Assembly (NCBI RefSeq): GCF_000013605.1
Contig: NC_007908.1
Span: forward strand, 1,798,001-1,862,000
DNA: 64,000 nucleotides
Source: Rhodoferax ferrireducens T118
GTDB taxonomy: Bacteria; Pseudomonadota; Gammaproteobacteria; Burkholderiales; Burkholderiaceae_C
Reading direction: 5' to 3'
Shown here: positions 57,635 through 64,000 of the stretch, in pieces
Layout of the letters: every line of letters begins with the position of its first letter
How positions within the stretch are numbered: position 1 is the stretch's first letter
The notes under the pieces: generated by a model
What the model was told of the DNA's origin: nothing
The model's input: only the letters and a program-made list of their open reading frames with translations
Databases searched by the model: none
Translations under genes and position numbers: made by a program

Positions 57635-58708
57635 ATGAGCACCTTGATCGAACACATTCTCAAGCTGACCGACCATCGGGATCGGGATTTGCTGGAACTC
57701 ACGCTCTCCAAGGCGCTGATTGATCTGTTGCCGATTCAGCGCATCGTCATTGCACGCGTGATGAGTGAGGAGGCTGAACAGCGCTGGCTGGAGGTGGCGC
57801 GGCTCGACGCCAGGGGCGGCGGCAAAGTCGTTGATCCGATGCGGGTTGACTTCTTGACATTGGCCCGCCTGAACGATGCGACGGATCGCCTGAAGTGTCT
57901 GTTGGGCCGTGAAATGATCGAAATAGCATGGGCTGGAGACGAGGGTCCGCGCATTTACATGCTCCCCCTGTTTTCTGATTCACGCAAGGATGATGCGGGC
58001 GTTATCGAACTTCACTCGGATTCGACCTTGGCCGCAGAACATCTTCTGATGGTCGAGCAATTGCGCCGTATTTACCGCAACATGTATACCTTGCTGGAGT
58101 ACAGCGACCGCGATGCTCTGACCGGCCTGCTCAACCGTAAATCCCTGGATGATGCTTTTTACAGTGCGGTGCTGGAAGAGCTTGACGGTCTCGCCGGTGA
58201 GGCCCGAACGGCGGGCTCTCCCAAAGGACTGGATCAGGAGCGTCGCCATCGGGTGCCGGCTAATTACTGGCTTGGCTCGGCCATTGTTGACAACTTTGAA
58301 CAGGTCGGCGAGAAGCATGGTCATCTGATCGCCGAAGAAGTGCTGCTGCTGGTAGCTCGTGTGATGAACAACACATTTCGCACTTACGATCGCCTTTACC
58401 GCTTTGGCGGTGAGCATTTTGGTGTGTTGATGCATTGCCCCGACGAGGCCTTGGTGCTGGCTGCCTTTGAGCGTTTTCGTGTCAGTGTTGAAAAGTTCAA
58501 TTTTCCGAAGGTCGGCCGGGTTACGGTGAGTTGCGGTTTTACCAATGTGCTGGCGGATGATTCACCCAGCAGCGCGCTGGAAAAAACAGAGCGTGCAGTC
58601 GATTTTGCGCAGCGAAGCGGCGGCAATAAAGTGTGCAGTCATATCGGCTTGGTGCGTCGAGGCTACTTTGGAGACGCGCCCAAGGTGGGGGCAGTCGACA
58701 TTTCTTGA
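57635..58708 (+). CDS. Degenerate GGDEF protein (GGEHF), likely c-di-GMP receptor
   Basis: A 357-residue paralogue of the protein at 6999-8030, with the same N-terminal GAF-like half. The signature is GGEHF (residues 258-262), and the catalytic block has become SAIVDNFEQVGEKHGH, losing the first metal aspartate, the lysine and the guanine-binding asparagine. The RxxD inhibitory site (RTYD) five residues before GGEHF is intact. Such proteins usually bind c-di-GMP without making it. It ends the hem block and is followed by a strong terminator shared with rne. Confidence 0.88.
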   Translation: MSTLIEHILKLTDHRDRDLLELTLSKALIDLLPIQRIVIARVMSEEAEQRWLEVARLDARGGGKVVDPMRVDFLTLARLNDATDRLKCLLGREMIEIAWAGDEGPRIYMLPLFSDSRKDDAGVIELHSDSTLAAEHLLMVEQLRRIYRNMYTLLEYSDRDALTGLLNRKSLDDAFYSAVLEELDGLAGEARTAGSPKGLDQERRHRVPANYWLGSAIVDNFEQVGEKHGHLIAEEVLLLVARVMNNTFRTYDRLYRFGGEHFGVLMHCPDEALVLAAFERFRVSVEKFNFPKVGRVTVSCGFTNVLADDSPSSALEKTERAVDFAQRSGGNKVCSHIGLVRRGYFGDAPKVGAVDIS

Positions 58709-58723
58709 CAAAGGTGGGGCGTA

Positions 58724-58752
58724 AAAAAAGGGCACTTGACGTGCCCTTTTTT
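58724..58752. terminator. Bidirectional rho-independent terminator
   Basis: AAAAAAGGGCAC-TTGAC-GTGCCCTTTTTT: a perfect stem with U runs on both strands, lying between the convergent GGEHF and rne genes. Confidence 0.9.
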
Positions 58753-58781
58753 GTGGCTGCCCCGAGGGGCGGCAAGTCGAT

Positions 58782-61700
58782 TTACTGAGGTTCCTTTTCT
58801 TCAAAGGGCAGCGTCATGTTACGCAAATCGCGTTTGGTTTCCACTAAAACCAGTGGTCCACCCTCAACTTTTACCACTGCAGGGCGTTCACGGGGCACGT
58901 GAACTGGTTTTGGTTCGGCCGCGATGGCCGCCTGGACCGCTGCAATCTTTTCAGGGTCTGAGTTGACCCAGCTCAGGCCGGAGCTCTGGGCCACCTGGAC
59001 CAACTCGCCCAGTGGCAACTCAAACTGCTCAAGCCTGGGCATGGCTGCTGCCGCTGCCACAGGCTCAGCCGCTGGGGCCGCGACCATGGACACGGTGACC
59101 GGTGTTGCCACGGGCTCCGGCGCGGCAGATGACACAGCGACAGGGATTGCTGCCGGCGCTGCGGCTGGCGTTGCCGCAACCGGGGTCGGTTCCGCCGGGG
59201 TCGCGGCTGCTTCAGGGCTGGCCGTAAAGTAGGACTTGCGGGGCTCTTGCGCCGACGGTTCTGCTGAAGGCTGGCTGTCGCGCGATGGCTGGTCCTGACG
59301 CTCCCCTTGTTCGGGGCGCTCACCGCGAGGTGCACGATCCCGGCCATAGCGGTCACGGCTGCGCTTTTCACGCGTTGGCGTGCCCTCGGGACGCTCCGTC
59401 GCCTGAGCGGCAAGGCCTGGTTCGAGGTCGGCAACATTCTCGCGCGAGACGGCTAATAAGACATCGGTGCGGTTGGACTCTTGGTTGAACGCGTCGCTGG
59501 GGACGTTAGCAACGTTGGCGTCAGGCCGACGGTTGCGTTCGGGACGACGCTCGTTGCGCAGGTCGGGCCGGAGCTCTTCGCGTTCAGCGGGACTGGTTGA
59601 CTCGACGCCGTCGACTCGCTCGCTGCGGCCGCGACCACCGCGGCCGCCACGGCCACCCCGTTCCGAATTGCGCGCTGGGCGCTCTTGCCCTGGTTCCGTC
59701 CGGGATGCTTCCTGGCCTGTCCCGTTGAGTGACGTCTGCACTTGGCTGGCGCCCGTATCCATCGCGGCGGGTCTGCCTTCGCCGTCGAAACGCTCACGCG
59801 GGCCAGACGCTGGACGCTCACCGCGACCGGTTCTGCCGCCACGTCCGTCACCACGTCCGTCACCACGTCCGTCACCACGTCCGTCACCACGTCCGTCACC
59901 ACGTCCGCCGCGGCCACCTCTGCCGCCACGACCTTCGTCGCGACCGTCGCTTCGGGGTTCGCCACGACGGGCGCCTTCGCGGCTCGGGCGTTCTTCGCGC
60001 TTGTCGGCCTGGGCCGAGTCTGCCTTGGGTTGCGCGGGGACAACAGGCGTTGCTTCGGGCGCAAACAGCCGCTTGAGCCAGCCAAAGAAACCACCTTCTA
60101 CCGGTGGCACTGGGGCCACGGATGCAGGTACGGGCCTGGGTGCCGTGCGCGCGGCGACCGCTGGCTTGACGGGCTCGGGCCGGGGCGGTGCAACAGGCGC
60201 CGGGGCATCGGGCAAAACGCCTTTGATGATCGGCGTCTGCTTGTTGGTGGGTTCCTGCGAGCGGCGTGTCACCGCCGTGGCGTCTTCCATCTGATCGGCC
60301 AACTTGTAGCTGGATTCGATGTTGTCCAGGCGCGGGTCGTCATGCTTGAGACGCTCCAGCTTGTAGTTGGGGGTTTCCAGTGTCTTGTTGGGCACCATCA
60401 GGACGTTGATGCGTTGCTTGAGTTCAATTTTTGCAATCTCGGCCCGTTTTTCATTAAGCAAGAAGGAGGCAACCTCAACCGGGACCTGGCACAGCACCGA
60501 AGCCGTGTTGTCTTTCAGAGACTCTTCCTGGATGATGCGCAAGATCTGCAATGCACTGGATTCCGTGTCACGGATGTGGCCGGAGCCGCCGCAACGCGGG
60601 CAGGGAATGGAGGCGCCCTCTGACAAGGCGGGGCGCAGCCGCTGGCGGCTCATCTCCATCAGACCAAATTTGCTGATGGTGGCAAACTGCACACGGGCGC
60701 GGTCTTGCCGCAGCGAGTCACGCAGGCGGTTTTCCACGTCGCGGCGGTTGCGGCTTTCTTCCATGTCGATAAAGTCGATCACGATCAGGCCACCCAAGTC
60801 CCGCAGGCGCATCTGGCGTGCCACTTCTTCAGCCGCTTCCAAATTGGTGCGGGTGGCAGTTTCTTCGATGTCGCTGCCTTTGATGGCGCGTGCCGAGTTG
60901 ACGTCCACCGACACCAGCGCTTCGGTGTGGTCAATCACAATGGCGCCGCCGCTGGGCAATTGCACGGTGCGGGCGTAGGCCGATTCGATCTGGTGCTCGA
61001 TCTGGAAACGGCTGAACAGCGGTGCATCATCGCGGTAGCGCTTGACGCGGTCGGCGTGCTCGGGCATCACGTGGGCCATGAATTGCTGGGCCTGGTCAAA
61101 CACGTCGTCGGTGTCGATCAGGATGTCGCCGATGTCGTTGTTGAAGTAATCACGAATGGCGCGGATCACCAAAGACGATTCCTGGTAAATCAGGAAGGCG
61201 CCCTTGGCACCCTTGGCGGCGCCATCAATGGCGGCCCACAATTTAAGCAGGTAGTTCAGGTCCCATTGCAACTCGGGCGCACTGCGGCCAATGCCGGCGG
61301 TGCGGGCAATGATGCTCATCCCGTTGGGGTATTCAAGCTGATCGAGGGCCTCTTTCAGGTCGGCCCGGTCTTCGCCTTCAATGCGGCGTGAGACACCGCC
61401 TCCGCGTGGGTTATTGGGCATCAGCACCACGTAGCGGCCAGCGAGCGACACGAAGGTGGTCAGGGCAGCGCCTTTGTTGCCGCGCTCTTCCTTTTCCACT
61501 TGCACCAGCAGTTCCTGGCCTTCACGGATGGCATCCTGGATGCGTGCCTGGCCGACGGCCACGCCGGGTTGAAAATACTGCCGGGAAATTTCCTTGAATG
61601 GCAGAAAGCCATGACGGTCTTCACCGTAATCGACAAAACAGGCTTCCAGCGACGGCTCGACGCGGGTGACGACGGCCTTGTAGATGTTGCCCTTGCGTTG

Positions 61701-61805
61701 TTCGCAACCTTCGATTTCAATCTCGTAGTCGAGGAGTTTTTGTCCGTCGACAATGGCCAGGCGGCGTTCTTCAGCCTGCGTGGCGTTAATCAGCATCCGT
61801 TTCAT
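58782..61805 (-). CDS. rne: Ribonuclease E
   Basis: A 1007-residue endoribonuclease starting [20 protein letters not shown] behind GGAAT. The S1 domain ([23 protein letters not shown]) is near residue 40, the catalytic aspartates lie in [11 protein letters not shown] and [12 protein letters not shown], and the zinc link is CPRCGGSGH near residue 405. The C-terminal half is disordered and rich in Arg/Gly/Asp, with a tandem GDGR run (59841-59909). It cuts single-stranded AU-rich RNA and scaffolds the degradosome. The upstream gap of about 500 bp leaves room for a long autoregulatory leader. Confidence 0.97.
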   Translation of the reverse strand: MKRMLINATQAEERRLAIVDGQKLLDYEIEIEGCEQRKGNIYKAVVTRVEPSLEACFVDYGEDRHGFLPFKEISRQYFQPGVAVGQARIQDAIREGQELLVQVEKEERGNKGAALTTFVSLAGRYVVLMPNNPRGGGVSRRIEGEDRADLKEALDQLEYPNGMSIIARTAGIGRSAPELQWDLNYLLKLWAAIDGAAKGAKGAFLIYQESSLVIRAIRDYFNNDIGDILIDTDDVFDQAQQFMAHVMPEHADRVKRYRDDAPLFSRFQIEHQIESAYARTVQLPSGGAIVIDHTEALVSVDVNSARAIKGSDIEETATRTNLEAAEEVARQMRLRDLGGLIVIDFIDMEESRNRRDVENRLRDSLRQDRARVQFATISKFGLMEMSRQRLRPALSEGASIPCPRCGGSGHIRDTESSALQILRIIQEESLKDNTASVLCQVPVEVASFLLNEKRAEIAKIELKQRINVLMVPNKTLETPNYKLERLKHDDPRLDNIESSYKLADQMEDATAVTRRSQEPTNKQTPIIKGVLPDAPAPVAPPRPEPVKPAVAARTAPRPVPASVAPVPPVEGGFFGWLKRLFAPEATPVVPAQPKADSAQADKREERPSREGARRGEPRSDGRDEGRGGRGGRGGRGDGRGDGRGDGRGDGRGDGRGGRTGRGERPASGPRERFDGEGRPAAMDTGASQVQTSLNGTGQEASRTEPGQERPARNSERGGRGGRGGRGRSERVDGVESTSPAEREELRPDLRNERRPERNRRPDANVANVPSDAFNQESNRTDVLLAVSRENVADLEPGLAAQATERPEGTPTREKRSRDRYGRDRAPRGERPEQGERQDQPSRDSQPSAEPSAQEPRKSYFTASPEAAATPAEPTPVAATPAAAPAAIPVAVSSAAPEPVATPVTVSMVAAPAAEPVAAAAAMPRLEQFELPLGELVQVAQSSGLSWVNSDPEKIAAVQAAIAAEPKPVHVPRERPAVVKVEGGPLVLVETKRDLRNMTLPFEEKEPQ
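59841..59909 (-). repeat. 12-bp tandem repeat coding for (GDGR)n in RNase E
   Basis: The 12-base unit ACGTCCGTCACC is repeated five times without change (59841-59900) plus a partial sixth. On the minus strand it encodes GDGR each time. Perfect tandem copies are prone to copy-number change. Confidence 0.95.
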
Positions 61806-62330
61806 GGGTAGCATTCCTTCAATTCAAATAACAAATAAGCTCTTGACGAGCCATTGATACCGGAACTGACGCTTCGAATTGAGGAGGAATTGCCGGAGAA
61901 CCAGGACTCAAACAAAAAGTTCTGGTGTAGGCGCGTGGAGGGGAACGGGTTGTCTGGATTGTGAATTTGCTACTAAATAAATAGCTCTATGCGCCCATTG
62001 TGTGGGCGCTGACGGCCAATTCATGCCAAAACGCGGCGCGCAAACGCGCCCCAGGCAATTTTGAATCAGGCTCAACAACACAAACATCTCGTTTCATTCC
62101 GATCACAGGCAAAGCTGTCTGTGATCTTGGGGTATTCCGTATCAGGGTTCCAAAGCGTCGTCTTGACCGTTTGTCCTGCAGGCCACTGCAAGCATCTGGC
62201 TTGCGGTTTGCGTGCATTGGCAATCGGCGGTATCGACCTTCTGGCGGTGCTGTTGAGTGCTGGTGAACTAAACTCCACGTCAGTCATGAATTAACTTCTC
62301 GTTAAATCAACCACTTACAGCTCTTCGCTA
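61806..62330. other. Long intergenic region between divergent rne and rluC
   Basis: About 525 bp with no convincing gene. It contains the dispersed repeat copy H and presumably the rne 5' leader and rluC promoter. Short plus- and minus-strand open frames at 62000-62290 have no recognisable similarity or ribosome site. Confidence 0.6.
61969..62018 (+). repeat. Dispersed repeat, copy H (intergenic)
   Basis: The plus strand reads GCTACTAAATAAATAGCTCT, ATGCGCCCATTGTGT, GGGCGCTGACGGCCA. The AT-rich half is well kept; the GGGGGCTA half is altered. Confidence 0.65.
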
Positions 62331-63371
62331 GTGAAACACATTATAGGGGGCAATCCAGTCCCACCGGCACCTCAGGCTACAACGATACGCGTCGACGAAG
62401 ACGCGGCTGGGCAGCGCCTGGATAATTTCCTGATGCGTCACCTCAAGGGTGTACCGAAAACCCATGTCTACCGCATCATTCGCAGTGGTGAAGTCAGGGT
62501 GAACAAAGGTCGGGCCTCTGCCGATGCACGGTTGGCGGCGGGTGATACCGTGCGTTTGCCGCCGCTGCGAATTTCCGAGCGGGTGGCGGAAAAGGCCGAG
62601 GCCATGACACAAGCCATGGCCCATGGAGCGCCGGCGCGCGACTTTCCCATTTTGTTTGAAGATGAGCAACTGCTGGTGATTGACAAACCGGCCGGCGTGG
62701 CCGTGCACGGTGGTTCGGGCGTGAGTTTTGGCGTGATCGAACAATTGCGCATGGCCAGGCCCGAGGCCAAATTTCTGGAACTGGTGCACCGCCTGGACCG
62801 GGACACCAGCGGCATTTTGTTGATTGCGAAAAAGCGCAGCGCGTTGACCCGGCTGCAAAGCCAGTTTCGCGAGCGCGAAACCGGCAAGACCTATCTGGCC
62901 TTGGTGGCAGGGCACTGGCCAGCCAACCGAAAAGTGCTGGACAAGCCGCTCTATAAATACCTGCTGCCAGGCAAGGACGGCAGTGCGGGCGAGGGCGAAC
63001 GGCGCGTCAAGGTGGTGTCCCGGGATGATCCCAACGGCATGCCGTCGGTGACGCTGGTGAAAGTCAGGGAGACGACGGCGACCAGTTTTACCTTGCTTGA
63101 AGTCACTATCAAGACCGGGCGCACGCATCAGATCCGGGTTCATCTTGCCAGCGAGGGCTATCCGATTGCAGGTGACGATAAATATGGCGACTTTGGGCTG
63201 AATAAGAAATTACTGCAGTCCGGGCCCCGGCCCGGCCTCAAACGCATGTTTTTGCATGCCTGGCGCTTGCAGTTCAACCATCCCGCCAGCGGCGAGCGAA
63301 TGGAACTGCTGGCGCCCCTACCGACTGAACTTGAGGCTTTTTCCGACCATGCCGCACCTTCTTCATCCTGA
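62331..63371 (+). CDS. rluC: 23S rRNA pseudouridine(955/2504/2580) synthase
   Basis: A 346-residue RluA-family synthase from GTG 62331. The N-terminal S4 domain (RLDNFLMRHLKGVPKTHVYR) is followed by the catalytic motif ELVHRLDRDTSGILLIAKK with the nucleophilic aspartate, and TGRTHQIRVHLASEGYPIAGD. It converts three uridines of 23S rRNA to pseudouridine. No clear ribosome site. Overlaps the downstream HAD gene by 23 bp and so is cotranscribed with it. rluC beside rne on the opposite strand is a common proteobacterial arrangement. Confidence 0.95.
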   Translation: MKHIIGGNPVPPAPQATTIRVDEDAAGQRLDNFLMRHLKGVPKTHVYRIIRSGEVRVNKGRASADARLAAGDTVRLPPLRISERVAEKAEAMTQAMAHGAPARDFPILFEDEQLLVIDKPAGVAVHGGSGVSFGVIEQLRMARPEAKFLELVHRLDRDTSGILLIAKKRSALTRLQSQFRERETGKTYLALVAGHWPANRKVLDKPLYKYLLPGKDGSAGEGERRVKVVSRDDPNGMPSVTLVKVRETTATSFTLLEVTIKTGRTHQIRVHLASEGYPIAGDDKYGDFGLNKKLLQSGPRPGLKRMFLHAWRLQFNHPASGERMELLAPLPTELEAFSDHAAPSSS

Positions 63372-64000
63372 GATTGCCAGAGTCCGCCAGTTCGACTTGA
63401 TCGCCTTCGACTGGGACGGTACCTTGTTTGATTCCACCGCCATCATCACGCGTTGCATTCAAAACGCCGTGCGCGACGTGGGCGGCGCGGTGCCGAGCGA
63501 CAAGGATGCCGCCTACGTGATCGGCATGGGCTTGATGGAGGCCTTGGCGCACGCGGCGCCGGACGTGCCAGTGGATAAATACCCCCAGCTGGGGGCGCGC
63601 TACCGCCACCATTACCTGTCCCATCAAAGCGACATCAGCCTGTTTGAGGGCGTGTTGTCGCTGCTGGCCGATTTGAAGGCGCGCCAGCACTGGTTGACCG
63701 TGGCCACCGGCAAGAGTCGGCGCGGCCTGAACGACGCTTTGCAGGCGGTGGAACTCAAAGGCTTGTTCGACGCGTCGCGGACGGCAGATGAAACGGCGGG
63801 CAAGCCCGACCCCCGCATGTTGCACGAGTTGATGCGGGAGTTTGATGTGGCACCTGAGCGCACGCTGATGATTGGTGACACCACGCATGATCTGCAGATG
63901 GCACTTAACGCGGGTTGCGCCAGCGTGGCAGTGAGTTACGGCGCCCATGAGCCTGAGGCGTTTGTCGCCCTGCAGCCCCGCTTCATTGCCCATTCGGTGG
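63349..64000 (+). CDS. HAD-IA family phosphatase, phosphoglycolate-phosphatase-like (3' end outside window)
   Basis: Open from ATG 63349, within the last codons of rluC, to the window edge (217 codons). The HAD motifs are complete: FDWDGTLFDS (motif I nucleophile Asp), TVATGKSRRGL (motif II), GKPDPRMLHEL (motif III Lys) and MIGDTTHDLQMALNAG (motif IV). The family is about 220-230 residues, so only the very end is missing. Substrate is probably a small phosphomonoester such as phosphoglycolate, but that is inference. This gene commonly follows rluC. Confidence 0.92.
   Translation, partial: MPHLLHPEIARVRQFDLIAFDWDGTLFDSTAIITRCIQNAVRDVGGAVPSDKDAAYVIGMGLMEALAHAAPDVPVDKYPQLGARYRHHYLSHQSDISLFEGVLSLLADLKARQHWLTVATGKSRRGLNDALQAVELKGLFDASRTADETAGKPDPRMLHELMREFDVAPERTLMIGDTTHDLQMALNAGCASVAVSYGAHEPEAFVALQPRFIAHSV

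Noticed and set aside
59742..60623. Long plus-strand frames across rne
   Set aside because: These mirror the repetitive, GC-rich tail of RNase E on the other strand.

Overview
The window looks like chromosome of a Burkholderiales betaproteobacterium of the Comamonadaceae type (Rhodoferax or Polaromonas-like). I infer this from the gene neighbourhoods (coaD/rsmD, nadE-glnB, argH-algZ-algR next to hemC-hemD-hemX-hemY), CIRCE control of rpoH, the betaproteobacterial aa3 oxidase operon, and an outer-membrane decaheme cytochrome like those of metal-reducing Rhodoferax. The species cannot be named from sequence alone.

Layout. 1-5.8 kb (mostly minus): universal stress protein, coaD, rsmD, a YihY membrane protein and a coupled pair of M16 peptidases. 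5.8-12.1 kb: ftsY, an active-type GGDEF protein, carboxylesterase, an orphan ParA, MaoC hydratase, trmL, comF and a BioC-like methyltransferase with no recognisable SAM motif I. 12.1-21.5 kb: a full cytochrome aa3 oxidase block: coxB, coxA, a 42-residue assembly protein, ctaG, a DUF2970 protein, coxC, a twin-TM protein, SURF1, a SCO-like thioredoxin-fold protein, heme A synthase, heme O synthase and SCO1. 21.5-30.5 kb (accessory): a DNA-alkylation-repair relic, a Bug-type receptor, rpoH with a perfect CIRCE, a lipoprotein, a membrane spermidine-synthase-like protein, a broken nif-type ferredoxin with a sigma54-like promoter and an IS6 relic, and a divergent thioesterase / marR-MFS locus around a 30-bp palindrome. 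30.5-39.6 kb: nadE, glnB, an FtsX-type permease plus HlyD adaptor without an ATPase, an FNR-type O2 sensor, ogt, a truncated methyltransferase and two cupins. 39.7-46.9 kb: TPP riboswitch and thiC, FapA-like protein, argH, and the AlgZ/AlgR-type two-component pair. 46.9-58.8 kb: decaheme OmcA/MtrC-family lipoprotein, ppc, hemCD-hemX-hemY and a degenerate GGEHF protein. 58.8-64 kb: RNase E, rluC and a HAD phosphatase cut by the window end.

The main physiological theme is electron transport and heme: aa3 oxidase with its copper and heme A assembly factors, the tetrapyrrole genes, an FNR-type regulator and an extracellular-type multiheme cytochrome.

The most unusual signal is a degenerate dispersed repeat of about 50 bp (pattern GCTAnnAAAnnAATAGCTGCTTGCGC, about 6 variable bases, then ACGGGGGCTAnAGGCC). 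At least ten copies occur here. Three lie at the 5' ends of secreted-protein genes (an M16 peptidase, a Bug receptor, SCO1), all in the same reading frame, where the repeat itself encodes most of the hydrophobic signal-peptide core. Two others sit inside hemD and inside the interdomain linker of the AlgR-type regulator. The rest are intergenic.
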